Positions 1 through 7,500 of a stretch of DNA of 32,536 nucleotides are shown here, piece after piece. The notes under the pieces were generated by a model. It made no database searches and was not told where the DNA came from. It saw only the letters and a list, made by a program, of their open reading frames with translations. The position numbers and the translations under genes were made by a program. Source of the DNA: Sulfurimonas sp. (GTDB lineage: Bacteria > Campylobacterota > Campylobacteria > Campylobacterales > Sulfurimonadaceae); the NCBI GenBank assembly GCA_027064045.1, contig JAMOQK010000063.1:1-32536 (forward strand), given 5' to 3'. Every line of letters begins with the position of its first letter. The first letter of the stretch is position 1.

Positions 1-185
1 ATGATATAACCTCTCATCCATGAAAAATATACTTGTTCAGGTCTTCTTCCTTGATTATTTAATCTTTGAATTATATTATTATCTTTTAGTTTATTGAAAA
101 CTGCATTTACATTATTAGTACCTTGATTTGTAAAACCTAATTCTTTTCTATATTCTTTAAAATATTGTGTTGTTATTGCATTCAC
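1..185 (-). CDS. Unrecognised protein, N-terminal part only (cut by window edge)
   Basis: An open frame runs from a GTG at 185 on the minus strand to the window edge without a stop, giving about 61 residues. It begins MNAITTQYFKEYRKELGF and continues with a basic, Asn-rich stretch and an RRPEQVYFSW segment. The GTG lies three bases after the stop of the upstream 94-residue gene and is preceded by an AAAGAGGAT Shine-Dalgarno sequence, which decides the start: the nearby ATG at 181 stops after two codons. The two genes are therefore probably co-translated. I do not recognise the family. The tight pairing of a small protein with a larger one in an AT-rich accessory segment would fit a restriction, toxin-antitoxin or other defence unit, but that is a guess from context only. 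Confidence 0.6.
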   Translation of the reverse strand, partial: MNAITTQYFKEYRKELGFTNQGTNNVNAVFNKLKDNNIIQRLNNQGRRPEQVYFSWMRGYI

Positions 186-188
186 TAA

Positions 189-473
189 TTAATCCTCTTT
201 TAAAAATAATAAAATATCATCAATTAGTTTAGAACTTACTTGTCCATTATTACCTATATGTTCATCATCTGGTGGTATCCCCAATTGACTATTAATATGT
301 TTAACTATTGTTGGTTTATCTGAATTTTTATTTAAATATTTTGTAATTCCATGACTTATTTCAAGTAATCCATCTTTTGTTATTGTTCCATTTTCTGGGT
401 TAAATAAATCAATAGATATTGAAATATTTAATTTGTTTAATAATTCTTGCATTAGTTCTTGTTTTGTTTTCAT
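189..473 (-). CDS. Small unrecognised protein (94 aa), first gene of a two-gene unit
   Basis: This is an intact small gene with ATG at 473, preceded by AGAGG seven to eight bases upstream (AGAGGTTGTTATG), and a TAA stop at 189-191. The product is soluble and acidic at its C-terminus (ending LLFLKED), with no signal peptide or membrane helix. An N-terminal helix (KQELMQELLNKL) is followed by a mixed region with a PPDDEH motif. Only three bases separate its stop from the GTG of the next gene, so the two form a translationally coupled unit. I recognise no domain. It could be a helper, antidote or regulatory partner of the larger truncated gene, but nothing in the sequence proves this. Confidence 0.55.
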   Translation of the reverse strand: MKTKQELMQELLNKLNISISIDLFNPENGTITKDGLLEISHGITKYLNKNSDKPTIVKHINSQLGIPPDDEHIGNNGQVSSKLIDDILLFLKED

Positions 474-581
474 AACAACCTCTAAACAATATTAGATTCA
501 TTGTATCTAAATTTGATTTATATAACTTTATATTTTAAATTTTTTATGTTAATTTACCCTATCAGATAACTATTAGTTAAT

Positions 582-640
582 CAACATTTTAGCACCAACC
601 ACATTAATCCATCATAAATAATTCTAATGCTAAAATGTTG
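582..640. repeat. 13-bp perfect inverted repeat with 33-nt loop
   Basis: CAACATTTTAGCA at 582-594 is the exact reverse complement of TGCTAAAATGTTG at 628-640. It is flanked by AGATAAC (564-570) and GTTATAT (653-659), which are complementary at 6 of 7 positions, so a second outer stem can form. The overall shape resembles a recombination hairpin such as an integron attC site, but the sequence between the two stems does not pair and the outer boxes do not fully match the attC consensus. It is not followed by a T-run, so it is a poor terminator. Confidence 0.5.
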
Positions 641-653
641 TTTCTACGCCTTG

Positions 654-905
654 TTATATGAACGAATGTAGGCTATGGAGTTTGTGGGCGGATTTGGATA
701 TTTTAGTCTGTTTTTGAGTTACGATTATTTGCTTTTGTGATGAAAAATCATCTGCTTTATTTAAGTATTGACTGCTTTTAAATGCCAACTTGTTGCTATT
801 TCTATTTTTAAGCAATGAAGTGATTATTGAAAGTTTTGAGAGAATGTTATTTGTATGAATTTTTATTTGTAGCATTTGCATTTTAACCACTATCACTCTT
901 GTCAT
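654..905 (-). CDS. Doubtful 83-aa ORF in a cassette-like arrangement
   Basis: This open frame starts at ATG 905 and stops with the TAA inside ATATAAC at 659-653. The product (beginning MTRVIVVKMQMLQIKIHTNN) is basic, Lys/Ser-rich and resembles nothing I know. The only reason to list it is its position. About 45 bases upstream on the same strand is GTTAAAT (956-950), its stop overlaps an attC-like box, and a hairpin follows. That is the layout of an integron gene cassette. Against it, the codon content looks non-coding and I see no clear ribosome-binding site. It may be a chance frame. Confidence 0.2.
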   Translation of the reverse strand: MTRVIVVKMQMLQIKIHTNNILSKLSIITSLLKNRNSNKLAFKSSQYLNKADDFSSQKQIIVTQKQTKISKSAHKLHSLHSFI

Positions 906-1024
906 GAGCTGATCTCTCTTGAAGTTTACACATTTGAAAGTTATAACAGATTTAACTCTTTAGGCTTAAAAATATGTCACGGAGCAATGGAATTTGCCGT
1001 TAGGCTTCATATAAGTACCTATCC

Positions 1025-1268
1025 AAAAAGAACACCAATTATCAGCGATAAGAAAACAGTTCTAGTGATAGGCAGATTTTTGAAGAACTAACTGGTTAAT
1101 TCAAGAAAATCTAACGACACAATAGGACTGTTTTCTTATCGCCCATAGGGAAGCTCAAAAAAGCAACTACTGACTTCGTTAAAAACTCTTGAAGCTACCA
1201 GTAGCTCCTACAAGTTTTTGCCTTGCATTAGTCACTTTTTTGAGCTTCTGATAGTTGGTGTTCTTTTT
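1025..1268. repeat. Large nested inverted repeat (three-arm palindrome, MITE-like)
   Basis: Three pairs of arms nest here. The outer pair is 1025-1045 with 1248-1268 (21 bp, one mismatch; left arm AAAAAGAACACCAATTATCA). The second pair is 1045-1060 with 1127-1142 (16 bp, exact; core CGATAAGAAAACAGT). Between the right arm of the second pair and the right outer arm sits a third hairpin, 1150-1163 with 1235-1248 (14 bp, exact; GAAGCTCAAAAAAG). Its interior also folds: AAAAACT 1181-1187 with AGTTTTT 1213-1219, and AGCTAC 1193-1198 with GTAGCT 1201-1206. The loop of the second arm folds too (AGATTTT near 1074 with AAAATCT near 1106). The layout fits a small palindromic element inserted into one arm of a larger palindrome. 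No transposase is nearby. Confidence 0.8.
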
Positions 1269-2504
1269 ATGGATGCAGTTGTTTTGCAACTTGCGAAAAC
1301 TTTAAAAGCAGACCATGTTTTTATTGGCGAATTGCAAGAAGATAAGTTTTCAGTCAAAACACTTTCATACTGTATGGACAATAAAATTGTAGATGGGCTT
1401 GAATATATATTGAAAAATTCACCTTGTGAAGTTGTATATGATGGAAAAGTAGTTGTTTATCCAAAAAATGTTACTAAGATTTTCCCCCTAGATCAGGATT
1501 TAGTAAATTTAAAAGTTGAAGGCTATGCTGGAATTCCACTTTTTAATAGTAAAAATAAAACATTTGGAGCCATAATAGTTTTATATCGTAAGCCAATAGA
1601 AAATCCAGACTTTGTTTCTTCTATAATAACTCTGTTTGCAAATCAAGTAGCAAATGAAATAGAAAAACAACACTATATAAAAGAGATAGAAACATTAAAC
1701 AAAACACTTAAATCTAAGATAGAAAAAATAAATGAAGAGATTGAAAAAAACAACCAAAAAGAAAAAATGCTTCAACGACAAAGCAGTCTTGCTCAAATGG
1801 GTGAGATGATATCTATGATAGCTCATCAATGGAGACAACCTTTAAGTGCTATTAATGCTTCAGTTATAGCAATTCAATGTACAACAGCATCAGAAAGATT
1901 TGATCTATCAGATAAAAATGATAGAGAACAATTTTTACAGTTTTTAGATAAAAAATATAATAATATAATTGAATATTTGCAAGGCTTGTCTGAAACTATA
2001 GATGACTTTAGAAACTTTTTTAAACCAGATAAACAAAAAGAGCTTGTAAATTTACAAGAACCGATAAATAGAGCTTTAAAAATAGTAGAAAATTCTATGA
2101 ACAGTAAAGGCATAGAAGTGAATTGTGATTTTCAAATAGATGAACAAATAGAGTTATATCAAAATGAGATAATGCAAGTTATACTAAATATACTTAAAAA
2201 TTCAGAAGATAATTTTATAGAAAAAAATATACAAAATAGTAAAATTGATATAACTATATACAAGCAAAATGATAATTATGTTATCTCTATAAAAGATAAT
2301 GGTGGAGGGATACCTCAAGATATATTGCCAAATATATTTGATCCATATTTTAGTACAAAAAATGAGAAAAATGGTACAGGACTAGGGCTTTATATGTCAA
2401 AGATTATGATAGAGGAACATCATAATGGTAAATTAAAGGCTGAAAATATTGAAAATGGTGTAGAGTTCAACATAAACATAAAAAATATAAGTACCTCTCC
2501 ATAA
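1269..2504 (+). CDS. Orphan GAF-domain sensor histidine kinase
   Basis: From ATG 1269 the product is 411 residues. Residues 1-130 form a GAF sensor domain (typical PLFNSKNKTFGAIIVLYRKPIENP segment region), 131-172 a coiled-coil linker, then a phosphoacceptor box with His186 (MIAHQWRQPL). A HATPase domain follows, with an N box around Asn311 (ILKNSEDN), G1 DNGGGIP at 343-349 and G2 GTGLGLYMSK near 369. There is no transmembrane segment, so the kinase is cytosolic. No response regulator lies beside it. The open frame extends upstream to a TTG at 1218, but those 17 codons fall in the arms of the palindrome, so I prefer ATG 1269 although its ribosome-binding site is poor. Related kinases often carry further N-terminal sensor domains, so the gene may have lost its 5' part when the palindrome arrived. 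The signal sensed is unknown. Confidence 0.8.
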   Translation: MDAVVLQLAKTLKADHVFIGELQEDKFSVKTLSYCMDNKIVDGLEYILKNSPCEVVYDGKVVVYPKNVTKIFPLDQDLVNLKVEGYAGIPLFNSKNKTFGAIIVLYRKPIENPDFVSSIITLFANQVANEIEKQHYIKEIETLNKTLKSKIEKINEEIEKNNQKEKMLQRQSSLAQMGEMISMIAHQWRQPLSAINASVIAIQCTTASERFDLSDKNDREQFLQFLDKKYNNIIEYLQGLSETIDDFRNFFKPDKQKELVNLQEPINRALKIVENSMNSKGIEVNCDFQIDEQIELYQNEIMQVILNILKNSEDNFIEKNIQNSKIDITIYKQNDNYVISIKDNGGGIPQDILPNIFDPYFSTKNEKNGTGLGLYMSKIMIEEHHNGKLKAENIENGVEFNINIKNISTSP

Positions 2505-2574
2505 ATCTTAAGCTCCATTGGGAAGAAATTCATCAAACCCGGATTCACATCATAGTTGTTTTTTTAATAGATAC
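2505..2574. other. Short spacer between convergent genes, with possible repeat remnant
   Basis: The 70 bases between the kinase stop and the NosL-like stop contain a patch richer in GC than its surroundings (about 2511-2555). It begins with CCATTGGGAAG, close to CCATAGGGAAG beside the palindrome at 1144. Read on the minus strand the patch is open and encodes YDVNPGLMNFFPMELKIYG, with no start or ribosome-binding site. It may be a dispersed-repeat fragment or gene remnant. I see no convincing terminator hairpin. Confidence 0.3.
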
Positions 2575-3084
2575 TTAATATTTTCGTTTAAACTTAAAAT
2601 CTTCCTCAGCTACTTTTCTAGCACCATTAAAACTCATGATTTCACCACCATATTTAGCTTGAAATTTTTTTGCATCATCCAAAGAGGCAAAAGCATACTT
2701 GCTAACACGACTCATGGTTCCTCTTTTTTTACTACCAACCACATACTTAGCATCTCCAACAGAAATAAATTTTAAAGAAGCTACATCAACCACTTGAGGA
2801 TTTTTAAGAGTTACACCCTTTCCTAAATGCTCCTCTAAACAATGTATGGAACAGTACTGATACTGCTTACCTTTATAAATAGCTGCATGATTTGTCTTAT
2901 AATATCTCGCTAGTTTCATACCACATCTCGCACAATATCTTTTATTTTTTCCTTTTTGAAGTAAAACAGCCTTATCTGGAGTTACTGATTGGTACAAACT
3001 CGACTTAACTTTCAAATCATTATTTGTCCCACAACCACTCATTATCACAACCAAAAGAACAAAACTAATCAATTTCAACATCAT
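2575..3084 (-). CDS. NosL/TRASH-like metal-binding lipoprotein
   Basis: This 169-residue protein begins with a lipoprotein signal (LLVVIMSGC, lipidated Cys18), so it should be anchored in an envelope membrane facing the periplasm. Its middle holds a metal-site pattern, YCARCGM (Cys51, Cys54, Met56), followed by a CSIHC motif (Cys78, Cys82). The C-terminal part contains the SLDDAKKFQAKYGGEI segment typical of NosL proteins. NosL proteins bind Cu(I) and help mature nitrous oxide reductase. Here no nos genes are visible and the gene follows gltD by about 20 bases on the same strand, so the actual client is unknown. ATG 3084 has GGAAA just upstream. The call as NosL-family is good; the role as copper chaperone is inference. 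Confidence 0.75.
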   Translation of the reverse strand: MMLKLISFVLLVVIMSGCGTNNDLKVKSSLYQSVTPDKAVLLQKGKNKRYCARCGMKLARYYKTNHAAIYKGKQYQYCSIHCLEEHLGKGVTLKNPQVVDVASLKFISVGDAKYVVGSKKRGTMSRVSKYAFASLDDAKKFQAKYGGEIMSFNGARKVAEEDFKFKRKY

Positions 3085-3105
3085 TTTCCTTTTTTATTAT
3101 TATCC

Positions 3106-4566
3106 TTAGATTTCACACAAAGAACTATTTCTTGCATTTAACATAGTTTTGTGACCACTAAGATACTCATCTACTTCTATGGCACACTCTCTACCCTCAT
3201 AAATCGCCCAAACAACCAAAGATTGTCCCCTTCTGCTATCACCTGCACTAAATACACCATCAAGTGAAGTTTTATAACCACTTGTTTTTATATTGCTTCT
3301 CTCATCAGTTTCTAACGAAAGCTCTTTTATAACATCATCTTGCAATGGTCCTAAAAAGCCCATAGCCAAAAGTACCAAGTCTGCTTTTAGTACAAACTCA
3401 CTCCCTTCTATCTCTTTAAAACCTCTACCTTCCCACTCGATTTTAACACAGTTTATACCTGTAACTTTATCATCTGCATCTTTGATAAAAGATTTTGAAA
3501 GTACATTAAAATCCATCTCGCAACCCTCTTCTTGAGAAGTTGAAAGTTTAAAAATCCTTGGATATGTTGGCCAAGGCATATCAGCAGTTCTTTTTAATGG
3601 TGCTTTTGGCATCAACTCTATCTGAGTTACACTCTTAGCCCCTTGACGGATAGAGTTACCAACACAATCACTACCAGTATCTCCCCCACCTATCACAACT
3701 ACATGTTTATCAGTTGCCAAGATACTTTTATCTTCTGGTATCACTTCACCCTCAACTCTACTGTTTGCCTGAGATAAAAACTCCATTGCAAAATGGATAT
3801 TTTTTGCATCACGATTTTCTATAGGTAAGTCTCTAGGGTTTCCTGCACCTGTTGTGATTATCACAGCATCACTGTTTTTTTGAATATCACTAAGAGGTAT
3901 ATCTACACCAATATTTGCATCAGTTATAAACTTCACACCCTCTTTACTCATCAAATCAACCCTTCTTTGAACTACATCTTTTTTATCTAGTTTAAAGTTA
4001 GGTATTCCATATCTAACAAGCCCACCAATTCTGCTCTGTTTTTCATAAACAGTTACATTATGTCCAGCTTTGTTTAGTTGATTTGCAGCGGCAAGTCCTG
4101 CTGGACCACTACCAATGATGGCTACATTTTTACCACTTTGTCTTTTTGGTATTTGTGGTTTCATCCACCCTTTTTTATAAGCTTTTTCTATGATGGAATA
4201 CTCTATATTTTTTATCCCAACAGCAGTCTCATTCATGCCAAGTACACATGCCGTCTCGCAGATGGCAGGGCAGATTCTTCCTGTAAACTCAGGAAAATTA
4301 TTTGTACTCATAAGAGTTCTAAAAGCACCCTCCCATTTTCCACGATAAACTTGGTCATTAAACTGAGGTATAAGGTTACCAAGTGGACAACCATAACTAG
4401 AATGGCAAAACGGTACACCACACTCCATACATCTAGCACCTTGTTCCTCCATATCCTCTTTTGGCAATGGTGTTATAAACTCATTATAATGTTTTACACG
4501 CTCATGTGGAGGTTCAAGAGTAAAATTTTTTCTCTCATAATCTTTAAATCCTGTTATTTTTCCCAT
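3106..4566 (-). CDS. gltD: Glutamate synthase (NADPH) small subunit
   Basis: The 486-residue product is the usual length for GltD, which passes electrons from NADPH through FAD and Fe-S clusters to the large subunit for glutamate synthesis. The N-terminal Cys-rich region is intact: CMECGVPFCHSSYGCPLGN, then CPAICETACVLG. An FAD-binding GSGPAGLAAANQL motif lies near residue 152, and a second dinucleotide site, GGGDTGSDC, near 293 for NADPH. The end (GVFSAGDSRRGQSLVVWAI) is the family C-terminal FAD signature. The ATG lies one base after the gltB stop, with a strong GAGGAGGTG ribosome-binding site inside the gltB 3' end, so the two subunits are coupled. Confidence 0.97.
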   Translation of the reverse strand: MGKITGFKDYERKNFTLEPPHERVKHYNEFITPLPKEDMEEQGARCMECGVPFCHSSYGCPLGNLIPQFNDQVYRGKWEGAFRTLMSTNNFPEFTGRICPAICETACVLGMNETAVGIKNIEYSIIEKAYKKGWMKPQIPKRQSGKNVAIIGSGPAGLAAANQLNKAGHNVTVYEKQSRIGGLVRYGIPNFKLDKKDVVQRRVDLMSKEGVKFITDANIGVDIPLSDIQKNSDAVIITTGAGNPRDLPIENRDAKNIHFAMEFLSQANSRVEGEVIPEDKSILATDKHVVVIGGGDTGSDCVGNSIRQGAKSVTQIELMPKAPLKRTADMPWPTYPRIFKLSTSQEEGCEMDFNVLSKSFIKDADDKVTGINCVKIEWEGRGFKEIEGSEFVLKADLVLLAMGFLGPLQDDVIKELSLETDERSNIKTSGYKTSLDGVFSAGDSRRGQSLVVWAIYEGRECAIEVDEYLSGHKTMLNARNSSLCEI

Positions 4567-4567
4567 C

Positions 4568-7500
4568 TCACACCTCCTCTTTTTTAAGAGCTAACACTCT
4601 TTTATAATCTTGTGGCATCACTTTTATAAACTTAGATTTTGCATCTTTCCAGCTATCTAAAATCTCTTTTGCCTCTTTTGATGATGTGTATTTTACATAA
4701 TTTTCTATCATTGATTTAACTTCTGTCTCATCTTCATCACTCTCTATGGCATCCAAATCAACCATACCACCATTTATTCTCGATTTTAGATTACCTTTTT
4801 CATCATAAATATAAGCGATACCCCCACTCATACCAGCACCAAAATTTTTACCAATATCTCCAAGTATCACAGCACGACCACCTGTCATATATTCACAACC
4901 ATGATCGCCTATGCTACCAACAACAACTTTAGCACCACTGTTTCTCACACAAAATCTCTCACCGGCCTGACCATAAATATAAGCTTCACCACTTGTCGCA
5001 CCATAAAATGCTACATTTCCAAGAATTGTCGTTCTGTTTGCATCATAAGTTGAATTTTTTGGTGGATAAAGTATCAACTTACCACCACAAAGACCTTTAC
5101 CAAAGTAGTCATTTGCATCGCCCTCTATCTCAAATGTTATACCACTATTTACAAATGCCCCAAAACTCTGACCACAACTTCCATCTGCTTTAAAGTAGAT
5201 AGTATCTTCAGGTAATCCAACTTCTCCATATTTTTTTGTCATCACAGATGAAAGCATAGTTCCAACAGTTCTATTTATGTTCCTTAGTTTTATATACTCT
5301 TTTATCGGTGTTTTATTATCTATGGCAGATTGTGAAAGTTTTATCAACTCATTATCTAATGCCATATCTATACCGTGGTCTTGCTGCGAGGTTTTATAAG
5401 GCGTATCTTCACTTCTTACATGCATCTTATGTAAAAGTTTATCAAGTTGTAGATGTTTTGCTTTGAAGTGATTAATACCCTCTTTAGCTTTAAGCTTATC
5501 AACTCGCCCAACCATCTCATCAATAGTTCTAAATCCAAGTTCAGCCATAATCTCTCTTAAATCTGTTGCTAAAAATCTTACAAAGTTCACAACATGTTCA
5601 GCTTTACCTGTATATTTTGCTCTTAAATCTTTATCTTGTGTTGCAATTCCAACTGGGCATGTGTTTAGATGACATTTTCTCATCATTATACAACCCTCAA
5701 CAACTAAAGCACTCGTAGCAATTCCCCACTCTTCAGCACCAAGAAGAGTAGCGATTGCAAAGTCTCTACCAGTTCTAAGCTGTCCATCAGTTTGAACCAC
5801 TATACGACCTCTAAGACCATTTTTTATAAGTGTTTGATGTGTCTCAGCCAAACCAAGTTCCCAAGGAAGCCCAGCATGTTTTATAGATGTTTGGGGTGAT
5901 GCACCTGTTCCACCATCAAAACCAGAGATAAGGACAACATCGCTATAAGCTTTTGCAACACCAGCTGCAATAGTACCAACTCCCACTTCTGAAACCAGCT
6001 TAGTATTTATTCTGGCATGTGGGTTTGAGTTTTTCAAATCATGTATAAGCTGTTTTAAATCCTCAATAGAATAAATATCATGGTGTGGTGGTGGGGAGAT
6101 AAGCCCTACACCTGGAGTTGAATGCCTTATAGCACCTATTATCTCATCCACCTTATGACCAGGAAGTTGTCCACCCTCACCAGGTTTTGCACCTTGAGCT
6201 AGTTTTATCTGCAACTCCTCTGCATTTACAAGATAGTTTGCAGTTACACCAAATCTACCACTTGCAACCTGCTTGATTTTTGAGTTTTTATTTGTACCAA
6301 ATCTCTTAGAATCTTCTCCACCCTCGCCAGTATTACTTTTTGCACCGATAGAGTTCATAGCTATTGCCAAAGTTGTATGAGCCTCTTCACTAATTGAGCC
6401 ATAACTCATAGCACCTGTTGCAAACCTTTTCATAATGTTTTCAACTGGCTCAACCTCATCAATAGGAATAGGCTGTTGTTTTGTAAACTCTAACAAACTT
6501 CTAAGCGTCACAAACTCCTCTTGTGGCTCATCTATAATTTTTGTGTATCGTTTAAAAGTGTTATAGTCATTATTTTTTGTTGATTGTTGAAGTAAGAAAA
6601 TAGCCTCAGGTGAGAAAAGATGATTTTCACCCCTTTGTCTATAAGAGTACTGACCACCAACGCCAAGGTCATTTGCTTCTATAATCTGTTTTGGATAAGC
6701 AATAGCATGACACAAAAGAGTTTCTGTTTCTAAAGTATCGGCATCTATACCACCAAGTCTTGATGGTGTCCCTTTAAAATATTTATCTACAAGCTCATCA
6801 CCTAAACCAACTGCTTCAAAAATTTGAGCGCCAGTGTATGAACGGATAGTAGAGATACCCATTTTAGACATGATTTTATATATCCCTTTACCTATGGCAA
6901 TTATATAGTTTTGTTCAGCTGTTTGTGGAGATATGTCCTCTTTTATCATCTTTCTTTTTCTCATATCTTCTATGCTTTCAAATGCTAAATAAGGGTTGAT
7001 AGCATTTGCACCATAACCAATAAGAGTTGCAAAATGATGAATCTCTCTAGCCTCTGCAGTTTCTACAACTAAACCACAGTTTGTTCTAGTTCCTTTAGCT
7101 ATAAGATGATGATGAACTGCACTTGTAGCTAAAAGTGTTGGAATTGCCGCTTTTGTTTTTGAAGTTCCACGAGTTGAGAGGATAATAACCTGATAGCCAT
7201 CTTCAAGTGCTTTAGACGCTTCCTCTTTTATCCTCTCTAATGAACTCTCCATAGATCCTTTTTTGGTAGCATCAAACAAGATATTAATAGTTTTTGCTTT
7301 AAAATTAAACTTACTAACACCCCTTAGTTTTTCAAGTTGCACATTTGTTAAAATCGGTGAAGATAGTTTGATAAAATTTCTATTTTCATCCACTTCTTGA
7401 AAAAGGTTTCCTTGAGATCCTATATATGATGTTAAACTCATAACAGATTCTTCTCTGATTGGGTCTATTGGTGGGTTTGTAACTTGAGCAAAAAGTTGGT

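Larger units (their letters stand above)
474..1268. other. Gene-poor accessory segment (about 800 bp)
   Basis: No convincing protein gene fills this stretch. It contains a 13-bp inverted repeat (582-640), motifs spaced like an integron cassette (564-1005) with a weak minus-strand frame (654-905), and a nested palindrome (1025-1268) reaching the presumed start of the kinase gene. The short plus-strand frame at 876-1091 runs into the left arm of the palindrome and has no recognisable product. The content suggests an insertion or rearrangement scar between an accessory gene pair and the gltBD region. Confidence 0.5.

Noticed and set aside
876-1091. 71-residue plus-strand ORF (MHFNHYHSCHELISLEV...)
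   Set aside because: It runs into the left arms of the palindrome, has no clear ribosome-binding site and resembles no family. It also overlaps the equally weak minus-strand frame.
1025-1268. Terminal inverted repeats of a complete insertion sequence
   Set aside because: The arms enclose only about 240 bases with no transposase frame, so at most a non-autonomous element can be claimed.
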